64,000 bases of DNA. Origin: Marilutibacter chinensis. GTDB taxonomy: Bacteria; Pseudomonadota; Gammaproteobacteria; Xanthomonadales; Xanthomonadaceae. The translations under genes were made by a program, and so were the position numbers. A model generated the notes under the pieces. The model ran no database searches, was not told where the DNA came from, and saw nothing but the letters and a program-made list of their open reading frames with translations. The stretch covers positions 1-64,000 of the forward strand of contig NZ_JAKJPO010000010.1 in the NCBI RefSeq assembly GCF_021725675.1, written 5' to 3'. Every line of letters begins with the position of its first letter. The stretch's first letter is position 1. Positions 12,000 to 23,826 of this stretch are shown here, one piece after another.

Positions 12000-12027
12000 C
12001 CCCGGGCCCTGCCGGTCCGGGGTTTTT
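12000..12027 (+). terminator. Terminator after ppiB
   Basis: A GC-rich stem (CCCCGG at 12000-12005 with CCGGGG at 12017-12022) is followed by TTTTT at 12023-12027. It lies 38 bases after the ppiB stop and before the aminotransferase gene. Confidence 0.8.
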
Positions 12028-12199
12028 CGTGTCCGCAGGCGACGCCCGCGCGTTCGTGCCGGAGGGCGAGGCATCCGCGTACGAACCGCGGCCCAAGGAT
12101 GGGGTGGGGGGGCTTGCGTGTTACCATCAGGGGGCTTTGTCCGGGCCGTCCGGCGGCCCGCCTCCCCACCGTCACAACCTACCTGAGAGGTTCCCCGCG

Positions 12200-13405
12200 A
12201 TGCCCCAGCTCGCCAGCCGTATCGGCCGCGCCAAGCCCAGTGCGATCATGCAGATTGCCGAGAAGGCCAAGCGCCTGAAAGCCGAAGGCCGCGACATCAT
12301 CAGCTTCTCGATCGGCGTTCCGAACTTCCTGCCCGGCGAGCACGTCTACGAGGCCGCACGCAATGCGCTGTCCCACGACAGCGGCCAGTACGGCAGCAAC
12401 CGTGGCGCCGACGCGATGCTCGACGCGTTCATCGAGCACATGGGGAAACTGGGGCTGACCGGCTACGGTCGGGTCAATTGCGCGAGCGGCGTCGGCGCCA
12501 AGCACGTGCTCTACAACTTGGCCGAGGCGTTGCTCGACGAGGGCGACACGATCGCGTTCCCGACGCCGTACTGGACCAGCTACCTCGACATCGCCGAGAT
12601 CGTCAACGCCAGGATCGAGCTGCTGCCGTGCCCGCCGGAGCAGGACTACAAGCTGACTCCGGCGCAGCTGGAAGCCGCGCTGGCGAAAAAGCCGCGTGTG
12701 TTCCTGTTCAACAATCCGTCGAACCCGACCGGCATGGTCTACACCCGCGAGGAGATCGACGCCCTGGCCGAGGTGCTGGTGAAGTACCCCGACACCTGGG
12801 TGATCACCGACGACATCTACAACCGGATGGTGTTCGACGGCGTCGGCTACCACAACTTCGTGCATTCGAAGCCGGAGCTGAAGGAGCGGGTGATCTTCGT
12901 CGATTCGCTGTCGAAGACCTATGGCATGCCGGGCTGGCGGGTCGGCTTCATGGCAGGGCCGGAGTCGGTCGCCAAGGCGGTGGTGACGCTGAACTCCAAC
13001 CACATCACCAACATTCCGGAGATCACCACGGCCGCTGCGATCGCCGCGCTGTCGGGTCCGCAGGACGTGCCCGAGGCCAAGTGCGCCGAATTCCAGGCCA
13101 AGCGCGACCAGGTCATGGAAGTGATGACGGGCATCCCGGGCGTGGTCTGTCCGCGGCCGCAGGGTGCGTTCTACGTGTTCCCCGATGTCAGCTGCAGCTT
13201 CGGCAAGACCCACGGCCCGACCGGCAGGAAGATCGAGAACGACGTCGACTTCTGCAGCGTGCTGCTCGAAGCGAAGGGCGTGGCCTGCGTGCCGGGTTCG
13301 GCGTTCGGCGAGCCGCGCGCGATGCGCATCAGCTACACCTGTCCGACGCCGCAGCTGGCGCCGGGCATGGAGCGCATCCGCGAGTTCTTCGCCGAGCTTG
13401 CCTGA
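12200..13405 (+). CDS. Class I aspartate-type aminotransferase
   Basis: PLP-dependent aminotransferase of fold type I. The 401-residue product has the Schiff-base Lys239 in DSLSKTYGMPGWRVGF, Asn175 (NPSNPTG), Asp204 (TDDIYNRM) and the distal substrate-binding Arg near the C-terminus (AMRISYTC). The closest known group is AspC-like aspartate aminotransferase, but substrate choice cannot be read with certainty. The ATG at 12200 has GAGAGG about ten bases upstream. A small glutaredoxin-like gene follows after seven bases and is probably co-transcribed. Confidence 0.92.
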   Translation: MPQLASRIGRAKPSAIMQIAEKAKRLKAEGRDIISFSIGVPNFLPGEHVYEAARNALSHDSGQYGSNRGADAMLDAFIEHMGKLGLTGYGRVNCASGVGAKHVLYNLAEALLDEGDTIAFPTPYWTSYLDIAEIVNARIELLPCPPEQDYKLTPAQLEAALAKKPRVFLFNNPSNPTGMVYTREEIDALAEVLVKYPDTWVITDDIYNRMVFDGVGYHNFVHSKPELKERVIFVDSLSKTYGMPGWRVGFMAGPESVAKAVVTLNSNHITNIPEITTAAAIAALSGPQDVPEAKCAEFQAKRDQVMEVMTGIPGVVCPRPQGAFYVFPDVSCSFGKTHGPTGRKIENDVDFCSVLLEAKGVACVPGSAFGEPRAMRISYTCPTPQLAPGMERIREFFAELA

Positions 13406-13412
13406 GCCGCCG

Positions 13413-13772
13413 ATGTCCACCGTCCGTGTGCTCGTCGTCGTCGCGATCCTGGTCGGGGCGTGGAAGCTCTGGCCCCGCGAGCCAGCCGCCCTGCACCCGG
13501 ACGATCCGCGCAACGCCACCGGCGACGACCGCATCGTGATGCTCGCCGCCGAGTGGTGCGGTTACTGCCGCAAACAACAGAAAGCGTTCGAGCTGTCCGA
13601 CGTGCGCTACCGCGTGATCGATGTCGAGACCGCTGCCGGCCAGCGTGCGATGCAGGCGCTGGGCGCGCGCGGCGTGCCGACCACGGTGGTCGGCCAGGAC
13701 GTCGTCTATGGATACGACACCGCCGTCCTGCAGCAGAAGCTCGAACCGCTGGGCTACTCCGACGTGTTCTGA
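13413..13772 (+). CDS. Membrane-anchored glutaredoxin-like protein
   Basis: The 119-residue product has one N-terminal hydrophobic segment (residues 4-20), then a thioredoxin-fold domain with the redox motif Cys49-Gly-Tyr-Cys52 and a GVPTTVV loop holding the cis-proline. Glutaredoxins normally carry CPYC; CGYC is less common. It is probably anchored with the domain outside the cytoplasm, which would fit disulfide chemistry in the periplasm, but topology is inferred. It starts seven bases after the aminotransferase stop, so the two are translationally linked. Confidence 0.8.
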   Translation: MSTVRVLVVVAILVGAWKLWPREPAALHPDDPRNATGDDRIVMLAAEWCGYCRKQQKAFELSDVRYRVIDVETAAGQRAMQALGARGVPTTVVGQDVVYGYDTAVLQQKLEPLGYSDVF

Positions 13773-13844
13773 CGTCGGTGCGGCCCGCATGACCGACGCA
13801 CTCCAACCCATGCCCCACCCCCAGTCAAACGCAAGGAACTACCG

Positions 13845-14828
13845 ATGAAAACCCCCGTCCGCGTTGCCGTCACCGGTGCTGCCGGCCAGATCGGCTACTC
13901 GCTGTTGTTCCGCATCGCCTCCGGCGAGATGCTTGGCAAGGACCAGCCGGTGATCCTGCAGTTGCTCGAACTGCCGATGGAAAAGGCCCAGGCCGCGCTG
14001 AAGGGCGTGATGATGGAGCTGGAGGACTGCGCGTTCCCGCTGTTGGCCGGCATGGTTGGCACCGACGACGCCGAGGTCGCCTTCAAGGACGCCGACATCG
14101 CCCTGCTGGTCGGCGCGCGTCCGCGCGGCCCGGGCATGGAGCGCAAGGATCTGCTGCTGGAGAACGCCAAGATCTTCACCGCCCAGGGCGCGGCGCTGAA
14201 CAAGGTCGCCAGCCGTGATGTCAAGGTGTTGGTCGTCGGCAACCCGGCCAACACCAATGCCTACATCGCGATGAAGTCGGCGCCGGACCTGCCGGCGAAG
14301 AATTTCACCGCGATGCTGCGTCTCGATCACAATCGCGCGCTGAGCCAGCTCGCCGCGAAGGCTGGCGTCGCCGTCGGCGACATCGAGAAGATGGTCGTCT
14401 GGGGCAACCACAGCCCGACCATGTACCCGGACTACCGCTTCGCCACCGTGGGCGGCGAGTCGCTGAAGGACAGGATCAACGACGCCGACTGGAACGCCAA
14501 CGACTTCATCCCGAAGGTCGGCAAGCGCGGCGCGGCGATCATCGAGGCGCGTGGCCTGTCGTCGGCTGCTTCGGCCGCCAACGCCGCGATCGACCACATC
14601 CACGACTGGGTGCTCGGCACCGACGGCAAGTGGGTGACGATGGGGGTGCCGTCCGACGGCAGTTACGGCATTCCGGAAGGTGTGATCTACGGCGTGCCGG
14701 TAACCTGCGCGAACGGCGAGTACGTTCGCGTCACCGATCTCCCGGTCGACGACTTCAGCCGTGCGGCGATGGACAAGACCCTCGCCGAGCTGGAAGAGGA
14801 GCGCGCCGGCGTCGCCCATCTGCTCTGA
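13845..14828 (+). CDS. mdh: Malate dehydrogenase
   Basis: NAD-dependent oxidation of malate to oxaloacetate in the citric acid cycle. The 327-residue product is the long, cytosolic-like MDH type ([21 protein letters not shown] Rossmann start), different from the 312-residue E. coli type. The substrate/catalytic region shows [16 protein letters not shown] and the catalytic His in [18 protein letters not shown] lies seven bases before the ATG. It follows the glutaredoxin-like gene by 72 bases and is closed by a probable terminator. Confidence 0.96.
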   Translation: MKTPVRVAVTGAAGQIGYSLLFRIASGEMLGKDQPVILQLLELPMEKAQAALKGVMMELEDCAFPLLAGMVGTDDAEVAFKDADIALLVGARPRGPGMERKDLLLENAKIFTAQGAALNKVASRDVKVLVVGNPANTNAYIAMKSAPDLPAKNFTAMLRLDHNRALSQLAAKAGVAVGDIEKMVVWGNHSPTMYPDYRFATVGGESLKDRINDADWNANDFIPKVGKRGAAIIEARGLSSAASAANAAIDHIHDWVLGTDGKWVTMGVPSDGSYGIPEGVIYGVPVTCANGEYVRVTDLPVDDFSRAAMDKTLAELEEERAGVAHLL

Positions 14829-14859
14829 GACATTGCTTGTCGGGCAGGTCAATCAAGGG

Positions 14860-14886
14860 GCCGTCCGCGTTTGCGGGTGGCTCTTT
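14860..14886 (+). terminator. Terminator after mdh
   Basis: A 9-bp stem with two G-T pairs (14860-14868 with 14873-14881) is followed by TCTTT. It lies 31 bases after the mdh stop. Confidence 0.6.
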
Positions 14887-14925
14887 GGATTCTGGCGGCC
14901 GGGTCGGCTGGGGAGTTGAGTGACG

Positions 14926-15930
14926 ATGGACGGGTTGCGGGTAGCGGTTCTGGTTCCCTGCTTCAATGAAGAGGCGACCGTTGCGCAGGTTGTCGTTGGC
15001 ATGAAGTCAGCGCTGCCGACGGCCGAGATCCATGTTTTCGACAACAACTCGACCGATGCGACGGTCGAGCAAGCCGGGCAGGCGGGCGCCGTCGTCCATC
15101 GTGTCGGCAGGCGCGGCAAGGGCAATGTCGTCAGGCGCCAGTTCAGCGATGTCGAGGCGGATGTCTACGTCCTCGTCGATGGCGACGCAACCTATCACGC
15201 GGCCAGCGCGCCGGCGCTGGTGGCCGAGGTCGTGGCCGGCAACGACATGGTGGTGGGGGTGCGCGAGAGCAGCGGCGGGGTCGGCTATCGACCCGGCCAT
15301 GCGTTCGGCAACCGGTTGCTGACGACGTTTCTGTCCAGGCTCTTCGGACACCCTTGCCGGGACATCCTGTCGGGTTATCGGGCGTTCTCGCGCCGGTTCG
15401 TGAAGAGCTTCCCAGCGCATTCGAGCGGTTTCGAGATCGAAACCGAACTGACCGTCCACGCGCTTGAGCTGCGCATGCCGGTGGCCGAGGTCGATACGCC
15501 GTACGTGGACCGGCCCGAAGGCTCGGTCAGCAAGCTCAATACCTGGTCGGACGGTGCCCGGATCCTGCGGACGATGCTCCGGCTGTTCTCGTCGGAGCGG
15601 CCGATGGCGTTCTACGGAACGATCGCCGCGGTCCTTTCGGTAGTGGCTCTGGCGCTGTGCATACCACTGGCCGTCACCTACCTCGACACCGGCCTGGTTC
15701 CGAGGTTCCCGACCCTGATCCTGGCGGTTTCCCTGGTGGTGCTGGCGAGCATGTCGGCACTGATCGGAATCGTCATCGACGCGGTCGCGCGAGGGCGTCG
15801 CGAACTCAAGACGATGGCCTACCTTCAGGTACCGGCACCGTGCCGTGAACTCCGGGTTCCTGGGCCGGTGATCCAGGAAAGGATGACCGCCAGGTTCGCG
15901 AATACGAACCACGGGAACGCGTGCAGATAG
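14926..15930 (+). CDS. Family 2 glycosyltransferase, membrane-anchored
   Basis: The 334-residue product is a GT-A fold transferase of the polyprenyl-phosphate hexosyltransferase type (DPM1/GtrB-like). It begins VAVLVPCFNEE, has FDNNSTD at about residue 39 and the metal-binding Asp85-Gly-Asp87, and ends with two hydrophobic segments after about residue 220. Such enzymes load a sugar onto undecaprenyl phosphate on the cytoplasmic face. The ATG at 14926 lies ten bases after GGGGAG; a GTG at 14920 is too close. The last 106 bases overlap the 3' end of the convergent membrane protein gene, which may use or transfer the sugar. Confidence 0.85.
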   Translation: MDGLRVAVLVPCFNEEATVAQVVVGMKSALPTAEIHVFDNNSTDATVEQAGQAGAVVHRVGRRGKGNVVRRQFSDVEADVYVLVDGDATYHAASAPALVAEVVAGNDMVVGVRESSGGVGYRPGHAFGNRLLTTFLSRLFGHPCRDILSGYRAFSRRFVKSFPAHSSGFEIETELTVHALELRMPVAEVDTPYVDRPEGSVSKLNTWSDGARILRTMLRLFSSERPMAFYGTIAAVLSVVALALCIPLAVTYLDTGLVPRFPTLILAVSLVVLASMSALIGIVIDAVARGRRELKTMAYLQVPAPCRELRVPGPVIQERMTARFANTNHGNACR

Positions 15931-17282
15931 CGGAACGAAACGATGTGGGCGAACAGCAGGTGTCCGGCGACCATGCCCAGCCCGGTCAGTGCGAGCAGTA
16001 GACTCTGATCGCGCGTCTGCCGGTTCCAGCCCGCAGCGAGGGCCAGTAGCGATAGCGGCGCCAGGGCAAACAGGCAGAAGGTCAGCCACTGCGTCGAGCG
16101 GGAAAACCAGGTGCGTGCCGGCGAGGGCGAACGCGCTAGACCTTGGACATCCCAGTCGAGCTTTCGCTTGATGTCGCGGATCTCCGGTGCGCTCGGGGCT
16201 ATCTGGCCTTCGTCGTCGAGCATTCTCCAGTAGACGCGTTTGTCGTCGAAGTAGCCATTCATGGTTTCGAGGTTGACCCGGATCAGGCCGAGCGGGTCGT
16301 CGAGCATCGCCCGGCGGGTGATGGTCCTGGCGACCATCTCGGGATTCTCGCTGGCCTGTTGCAGCTTCGGCCACAGACCATCCGACCCCCAGATGTGATG
16401 GCCCCTTTGCCAATGGTCGTCCAGGTCGCGCTCGACCTCGTCGAGGAGACGGCCGCTGACGCCCGTGCCTTCGAAGTGCTCGGGTTTGATCAGCGGTGCG
16501 ACCAGTCCGATCCGCATCATGCCGGTATGGGCGACGTATCCCGGAGGTTGCCCGACGGACTTCCCGTACAGCCAGGTGTAGCCGGCATGGGACAGCACCA
16601 GGACAAGCAGCGAGATGAATGCATGGCGCCAGACGGGGCCGCGGGAAGAGCCGTTGCGGATCTGCGCAGCGGCCAGTATGGCCGGTGCGACGATCGCCAT
16701 GCCGAGGGTCAGTGGAATGAAGTTGGGCCGGATCGCGCCTGCGGCCAGCCCGCCGAGCACGCCCAGCCAGTACCAGCCAAGGCGTCCGGTGACCAGGTAT
16801 CGGGACAGCACGAGCAGGGTGCAGACCAGCGCCAGCAGGCCGAAGGTCTCGGCCAGGACCATGCGTTCCATGAAGATCTGCACCGGCTCGGTGGCCAGCA
16901 GCCCGGCTGCCAGCACGCACAGCCACTGCCGAAGCTTCAGTGCGTGGCGAAGGAAGCCGTAGAGACCGACGCAGCTCATGATCGACCAGATCACGTGGGC
17001 TACAAGTACCGGGCCAGGTGCTCCGAGCTGGAACGAGGTGAAATGAAGCGTCCATGCGTAGAGCCAGGATCTGGCGCCGGGCGAAAGGAGCCGTTCGCTG
17101 GCAGCCAGGAACACCATCGAGTCGCCCATGTACAGGCGCAGGGTATGATCGATGACGAGCCAGGCCAGCTTGATCGCCACGATGACCAGCACTGCGATGC
17201 CCCAGTCCTTGAGGTATCCCGATTCCTTCATGGATCTGAGGCTGGCGCGGAAGGTGGCGGGGGTTCCTGTGGAGGCGATCAT
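15825..17282 (-). CDS. Polytopic membrane protein, glycosyltransferase-like
   Basis: The 485-residue product has about nine to ten hydrophobic segments. The first follows a short basic leader, and a large non-membrane stretch lies at about residues 260-400. The layout, with an acidic first loop (LYMGDSMVFL), resembles the GT-C or ArnT-like transferases that use lipid-linked sugars, but no diagnostic motif is certain. The ATG at 17282 is used; an internal ATG at 17231 is possible, and neither has a strong binding site. It converges with the GT-A glycosyltransferase and overlaps it by 106 bases; a polyprenyl-phosphate-sugar pathway shared by both is a reasonable guess. Confidence 0.7.
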   Translation of the reverse strand: MIASTGTPATFRASLRSMKESGYLKDWGIAVLVIVAIKLAWLVIDHTLRLYMGDSMVFLAASERLLSPGARSWLYAWTLHFTSFQLGAPGPVLVAHVIWSIMSCVGLYGFLRHALKLRQWLCVLAAGLLATEPVQIFMERMVLAETFGLLALVCTLLVLSRYLVTGRLGWYWLGVLGGLAAGAIRPNFIPLTLGMAIVAPAILAAAQIRNGSSRGPVWRHAFISLLVLVLSHAGYTWLYGKSVGQPPGYVAHTGMMRIGLVAPLIKPEHFEGTGVSGRLLDEVERDLDDHWQRGHHIWGSDGLWPKLQQASENPEMVARTITRRAMLDDPLGLIRVNLETMNGYFDDKRVYWRMLDDEGQIAPSAPEIRDIKRKLDWDVQGLARSPSPARTWFSRSTQWLTFCLFALAPLSLLALAAGWNRQTRDQSLLLALTGLGMVAGHLLFAHIVSFRYLHAFPWFVFANLAVILSWITGPGTRSSRHGAGT

Positions 17283-17402
17283 GCGAACGTCCGTTTGCTC
17301 GGGGGAGGACAGCTGGGCGCGACGATACAGCGTGCTGCCGGGTGAGGGAACGTGTTGTCGGGCGGGTTGCCGGCCGCGAGTGGGGATATCCGCGTGCCGG
17401 CG

Positions 17403-18041
17403 ATGATCGAATCTGCCGGGCTGTTCGTCATCTTCCATGACGAACACCTGCTGATCGTCCAGAAACCCCCCGGTCTGCTGTCGGTACCCGGGCGATTGCC
17501 TGAGAATCGCGATTGCGTGGTTTCGCGGTTGCAGGAGGCGTATCCGGACGCCCTGACCGTGCATCGACTCGACCAGGTCACCAGCGGCCTCATGCTGTTC
17601 GCGCGCGGCAAGGACATGCAGCGTGCGCTGGCGATGCAGTTCGAACGGCGCCAGGTGTGCAAGCGCTATGTCGCGATTGTCCAGGGCCGCGTCGACGGGA
17701 CGGCGGGGGAGATCGCTCTGCCGCTGATCTGCGACTGGCCGAACCGGCCGAAGCAGAAGGTCGACTTCGAGATCGGAAAGCCGGCACTCACGCGATGGCG
17801 TCTGCTCGCGTATGGCTTTGGAGCAGGCGGGCCCGATGTCAGCAGGCTCGAACTGGAGCCGGTCACCGGGCGCAGCCATCAGCTGCGCCTGCACCTGGCC
17901 AGCATCGGCCACCCGATCGTCGGCGACACGCTGTACGGCGCGGCGCCGGCCGGACGCGTATGCCTGCATGCCAGCCGGCTGTCGTTCGCCCACCCCGCGG
18001 ACGGCAGGGCGGCGTCCTTCGAAAGCCCGCCTCCATTCTGA
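17403..18041 (+). CDS. rluA: RluA-family pseudouridine synthase
   Basis: Converts uridine to pseudouridine in rRNA and/or tRNA. The 212-residue product is a single catalytic domain without an S4 domain, as in RluA (23S U746 and tRNA U32 in E. coli). The catalytic Asp57 is in VHRLDQVTSGLMLFA; LEPVTGRSHQLRLHL and HPIVGDTLYG follow. The frame opens at 17352, but the ATG at 17403 gives the usual length. Target sites cannot be told from sequence, so the symbol is a best match. Confidence 0.85.
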   Translation: MIESAGLFVIFHDEHLLIVQKPPGLLSVPGRLPENRDCVVSRLQEAYPDALTVHRLDQVTSGLMLFARGKDMQRALAMQFERRQVCKRYVAIVQGRVDGTAGEIALPLICDWPNRPKQKVDFEIGKPALTRWRLLAYGFGAGGPDVSRLELEPVTGRSHQLRLHLASIGHPIVGDTLYGAAPAGRVCLHASRLSFAHPADGRAASFESPPPF

Positions 18042-18142
18042 GACGCATTCGCATGCCGGCGTCGTGGGCTCGACCAAAGTCCGAATGAAGCCGCCCCGGC
18101 GCGGGCCTAGGCTTGGGGTACCGAATCCCCAGGGCGGCCGCC

Positions 18143-20035
<1,893 letters not shown>

Positions 20036-20124
20036 GTGGAGCCGCCCGGCCACTGCCGTGGGATCGGCAGCCGGATCAGCGGCCGGCCGGGTCGGATAGA
20101 ATGGCGGACCCACGAGGAGAGGCC

Positions 20125-21012
20125 ATGAGCAACGCAAATTCCAGGGGCGCGCGTTTCCGCGCCGCCGTCTCCGAAGAGTCCCCGCTGCAGGTGATGGGGG
20201 CGATCACCGCCTACGCCGGCCTCATGGCCAAGCGCGTCGGCTATCGCGCGTTGTACCTGTCCGGCGGCGGCGTCGCCGCCAATTCGCTGGGCATGCCCGA
20301 TCTTGGAATCAGCACGATGGAGGATGTGCTGACCGACGCGCGCCGCATCGTCGACGCCACCGACATGCCGTTGCTGGTCGACATCGATACCGGCTGGGGC
20401 GGCGCCTTCAACATCGCCCGTACGGTCCGTTCGTTCATCAACGTCGGTGTCGCCGCCGTGCACATGGAGGATCAGGTCGGACAGAAGCGCTGCGGACACC
20501 GGCCGGGCAAGGAAGTGGTGCCGAAAGCCGAGATGGTCGACCGGGTCAAGGCCGCGGTCGATGCGCGCACCGACGATGGCTTCGTGATCATGGCGCGCAC
20601 CGACGCCGCCGCGAGCGAAGGCATCGACAGCGCGATCGAGCGCGCGGTGGCGTACGTCGAAGCGGGCGCCGACATGATCTTCCCCGAGGCGATGAATACG
20701 CTCGACGACTACCGCAGGTTCAAGGCCGCGGTGAAGGTGCCGGTCCTCGCCAACCTGACCGAGTTCGGTTCCACGCCCTTCTTCACCACCGACGAACTGC
20801 GAGACGCGGGGGTCGACATCGCCCTGTACTGCTGCGGCGCCTATCGCGCGATGAACAAGGCGGCACTGAACTTCTACGAGACCGTGCGCCGCGAAGGCAC
20901 GCAGAAGAACATCGTCGACACGCTGCAGACGCGCGCCGAACTGTACGACTTCCTCGGCTATCACGCGTACGAAGACAAGCTCGACGCGCTGTTCGCCGAC
21001 GGCAGGTCCTGA
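20125..21012 (+). CDS. prpB: 2-methylisocitrate lyase
   Basis: Cleaves 2-methylisocitrate to pyruvate and succinate, the last step of the methylcitrate cycle. The 295-residue product has the family length, with the active-site loop [10 protein letters not shown] at residues 121-130 (Cys123) and the metal-binding VDIDTGWG (Asp86, Asp88). GAGGAGAGG lies directly before the ATG at 20125. It follows prpE by 89 bases. The frame is open far upstream through prpE, but that is only high-GC openness. Confidence 0.95.
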   Translation: MSNANSRGARFRAAVSEESPLQVMGAITAYAGLMAKRVGYRALYLSGGGVAANSLGMPDLGISTMEDVLTDARRIVDATDMPLLVDIDTGWGGAFNIARTVRSFINVGVAAVHMEDQVGQKRCGHRPGKEVVPKAEMVDRVKAAVDARTDDGFVIMARTDAAASEGIDSAIERAVAYVEAGADMIFPEAMNTLDDYRRFKAAVKVPVLANLTEFGSTPFFTTDELRDAGVDIALYCCGAYRAMNKAALNFYETVRREGTQKNIVDTLQTRAELYDFLGYHAYEDKLDALFADGRS

Positions 21013-21303
21013 ACCGGGCACCCGGATCCCGGGCGCGATGGTCGGCCGACGGAGCGAACGGATTCCCGCGCTGCGGGCCCCCTGCCTCGATCTCCGCCGG
21101 CGCGTCCGTCCGCCCCCGCGCTGCGGCAGCCACGCCCCGTGTTGCCGCAGCCGGCGCGACCAGCCGGTCGCACCCAGGCCTGAGCGCTGTCATCCGGTGA
21201 CAACGCCCGGGCCGATCCACACCGGCCAGCCGGCGACTCGAGCGGACCACCGTCCGTCGGCCCGCAGGCCATCCACCAGGCATCGCCAAGCAGGAGAACC
21301 ACG
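21013..21303. other. Spacer between prpB and prpC
   Basis: No gene is seen in these 291 bases. A hairpin with 9-bp arms (21120-21128 and 21143-21151) lies in the middle, without a T-run. It may be an mRNA-stability or attenuation structure. Confidence 0.4.
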
Positions 21304-22473
21304 ATGACGAAGGCCGCGACAACCGACACCGCCCCGGCGGCGACTCCCAGGCCGAAGAAGTCCGTCGCCCTCAGCGGCACCGCCGCCGGCAACACCGCGC
21401 TGTGCACGGTTGGCCGCAGCGGCAACGATCTGCACTACCGCGGCTACGACATCCACGACCTCGCGACCAAGTCGAGCTTCGAGGAGGTCGCGCACCTGCT
21501 GGTGCACGGCGTGCTGCCGACCGTTTCCCAGCTCAACGCGTACAAGGCCAAGCTCAGGCGCCTGCGTGGCCTGCCGGCGATCGTCGCCGAGGCGCTGGAA
21601 CTGGTGCCGGCCAATGCGCACCCGATGGATGTGCTTCGCACCGGTTGTTCGGTGCTGGGTACGGTCCTGCCCGAGCGCGACGGACATCCGGCATCGGAAG
21701 CGCGCGACATCGCCGACAAGCTGATCGCCAGCTTCGGTTCGATGCTGCTGTACTGGTGGCACTTCACCCGCAACGGCCGCCGCATCGACGTGGAAACCGA
21801 CGACGACTCGGTCGCCGCGCACTTCCTGCACCTGCTGCACGGCGAACCGCCGAGCGCGCTGCACGCCGATTCGCTGGACAGGTCGCTGATCCTCTACGCC
21901 GAGCACGAGTTCAATGCCTCGACGTTCACCGCGCGGGTGATCGCCGGTACCGGTTCGGACCTGCATTCGTGCATCACCGGCGCGATCGGCGCGTTGCGCG
22001 GGCCCAAGCACGGCGGCGCCAACGAAGTGGCGATGGACATCATCAGCCGCTACCGCAGCGCCGACGAGGCCGAAGCCGACATCCGCGCGCGGATGGAGCG
22101 CAAGGAGATCATCATCGGCTTCGGCCATCCGGTCTACACGATCGGAGACCCGCGCAACCCTATCATCAAGGAGATCAGCCGCAAGCTGTGCGAGGGCGGC
22201 GGCAACCGGACCCTGTTCGACGTGTCCGAGCGCATCGAGAACCTGATGATGGATACCAAGAAGATGTTCCCGAACCTCGACTGGTACAGTGCGTCGGCCT
22301 ACCACATGATGGGCATTCCCACGCCGATGTTCACTCCGCTGTTCGTGATCGCCCGCACCACCGGATGGAGCGCGCACGTGATCGAGCAGCGCGAGGACGG
22401 CAAGATCATCCGGCCGAGCGCGAACTACACCGGTCCGGAGGACCGCGCGTACGTCGCGATCGACAAGCGCTGA
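21304..22473 (+). CDS. prpC: 2-methylcitrate synthase
   Basis: Condenses propionyl-CoA with oxaloacetate to 2-methylcitrate. The 389-residue product is a short (type II-like) citrate synthase. It has [34 protein letters not shown] with active-site His, and [13 protein letters not shown]. Context with prpE and prpB supports methylcitrate rather than citrate synthase. AGGAG lies eight bases before the ATG. A stable hairpin follows the stop, so the later prp genes (prpD or acnD/prpF) are not part of this run. Confidence 0.94.
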   Translation: MTKAATTDTAPAATPRPKKSVALSGTAAGNTALCTVGRSGNDLHYRGYDIHDLATKSSFEEVAHLLVHGVLPTVSQLNAYKAKLRRLRGLPAIVAEALELVPANAHPMDVLRTGCSVLGTVLPERDGHPASEARDIADKLIASFGSMLLYWWHFTRNGRRIDVETDDDSVAAHFLHLLHGEPPSALHADSLDRSLILYAEHEFNASTFTARVIAGTGSDLHSCITGAIGALRGPKHGGANEVAMDIISRYRSADEAEADIRARMERKEIIIGFGHPVYTIGDPRNPIIKEISRKLCEGGGNRTLFDVSERIENLMMDTKKMFPNLDWYSASAYHMMGIPTPMFTPLFVIARTTGWSAHVIEQREDGKIIRPSANYTGPEDRAYVAIDKR

Positions 22474-22492
22474 GACAGCGCGGATCATGCAG

Positions 22493-22516
22493 GGGCCCGG
22501 GATTCCCGGGCCCTTT
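22493..22516 (+). terminator. Terminator after prpC
   Basis: A perfect 9-bp stem (GGGCCCGGG at 22493-22501 with its complement at 22505-22513), an ATT loop, then TTT. The T-run is short. Confidence 0.65.
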
Positions 22517-22540
22517 CGCCATGTGTCCCGGGAGCGCGCG

Positions 22541-22996
22541 ATGTACGAGGACTGGTCCGCCAACGTCGTGATCCTCTGCGTCACCGTCGCCGCGGTGGGC
22601 ATCGTGATCCTGTCGCATTACGAGGTGCTCAGCCGGATCGTCTCGCACAACCGACGCCATGCCGAGCGGGCGGGAAGACGCCGTCTGGTCGCCGTCAACC
22701 TGTGGCTGCTGGCCCTGCACGTCTTCGAGATCTGGGTGTTCGGGGCGGCGTACTACCTGCTGTTGAACCTGGCCGGCGTCGGCGAGGTTCATGGCATGCA
22801 TCACGACAACCTGTTCGACACCGTGTACTTCTCGGCGATGGTCTATACGACGGTGGGCTTCGGCGACATGGTGCCGGTGGGTTCGATCCGGCTGCTGGCC
22901 GGCACCGAGGCACTGGTCGGACTGATGCTGATCACCTGGTCGGCGTCGTTCACCTATCTGGAGATGGCCCAGTACTGGAAGGCCCGCGATCGCTGA
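22541..22996 (+). CDS. Two-TM potassium-channel-like protein
   Basis: The 151-residue product has an N-terminal membrane segment (about residues 8-25), a further one at 50-78, a pore loop with the selectivity-filter sequence TTVGFGD at residues 103-109 and a last segment at 115-135. This is the ion channel (Ion_trans_2) architecture, though the protein is short and has no RCK or cyclic-nucleotide domain. GGGAG lies upstream of the ATG at 22541. It follows prpC after a terminator, so it may have its own promoter. Confidence 0.85.
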   Translation: MYEDWSANVVILCVTVAAVGIVILSHYEVLSRIVSHNRRHAERAGRRRLVAVNLWLLALHVFEIWVFGAAYYLLLNLAGVGEVHGMHHDNLFDTVYFSAMVYTTVGFGDMVPVGSIRLLAGTEALVGLMLITWSASFTYLEMAQYWKARDR

Positions 22997-23060
22997 GACG
23001 AGACGGCCGTGTGCGGCCCCGGAGAACGCCGGGCGTTCTTCCGGGTTCCTGTCCCGGTCG

Positions 23061-23093
23061 CCGCACATGCCCGCCGTCAGGGACGGCGTGCGG
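23061..23093. terminator. Hairpin between convergent channel and GST genes
   Basis: An inner 7-bp stem (23072-23078 with 23082-23088) is extended by CCGCAC/GTGCGG (23061-23066 with 23088-23093). It lies at the end of the GST gene and downstream of the channel gene. There is no T-run. Confidence 0.4.
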
Positions 23094-23094
23094 C

Positions 23095-23706
23095 TCAGGA
23101 CAGGCCTTCGGCCTCGAGTGCCGCGCGCACGCCCGGATCGGCCTCCATCCGCCGCTTGAACGCGGCCAGGTTGTCGAGCCCGGACAGATCGAGCTTCAGC
23201 CCGTCCGCCCAGCGCAGGGTGATGTAGAAGTAGGGGTCGGCGAAGCTGCGGAAGCCGGCCAGCCAGTCGCGACCCTGCAACTGGCGGTCCGCGCTCTCGA
23301 ACAGCCCGCGCAGACGCCTGTGTGCGGCTTCGCGCAGCGCTGCGTGATCGCCGTGATCGGCGCTGAACAGTCCCGGCGCGAACAGCGGCTTGAATGCCGG
23401 ATGCAGATCGGAGTTGACGAAGGCCAGCCAGCGGGAGGCTTCGGCGCGCTGGCGGGCGCTGCCGTCGCCGGCGAGGCCCGCCTCGGGATGGCTGTCGGCG
23501 ATGTAGCCCATGATCGCCGCGTTCTGGGTCAGCACGAAATCGCCATCGACGATCGCCGGCACCGCGCCGGCAGGATTGATCGCCAGATAGGCCGGCGCCT
23601 TCATCGTGTCCTTGTCGAGGATCTCGACGTCGAACGGCTTGCCGGTCCACTGCAGGGCGATGTGGTCGGCGGTCGAACAGGCTCCTGGCTTGGTATACAG
23701 TTTCAT
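23095..23706 (-). CDS. Glutathione S-transferase
   Basis: The 203-residue product has the thioredoxin-like N-terminal domain starting MKLYTKPGACSTADHIAL, where Cys10/Ser11 fit the beta-class bacterial GST active site, then NPAGAVPAIVDGD with the cis-proline and LTQNAAIMGYIAD (glutathione gamma-glutamyl contact). A helical C-terminal domain follows. GGAG lies nine bases before the ATG. Likely role: conjugation or peroxide reduction; the substrate is unknown. Confidence 0.92.
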   Translation of the reverse strand: MKLYTKPGACSTADHIALQWTGKPFDVEILDKDTMKAPAYLAINPAGAVPAIVDGDFVLTQNAAIMGYIADSHPEAGLAGDGSARQRAEASRWLAFVNSDLHPAFKPLFAPGLFSADHGDHAALREAAHRRLRGLFESADRQLQGRDWLAGFRSFADPYFYITLRWADGLKLDLSGLDNLAAFKRRMEADPGVRAALEAEGLS

Positions 23707-23826
23707 CGTGCGCTCCGGGGATGGATGGAAGGGCGAAACGAAAACGGGCCGGCAACTATCGCCGACCCGTCCTGTCACCCTCAACGCCACCGATGAAACG
23801 CTGCGTCACTCCGGCGACGGCGCGCG

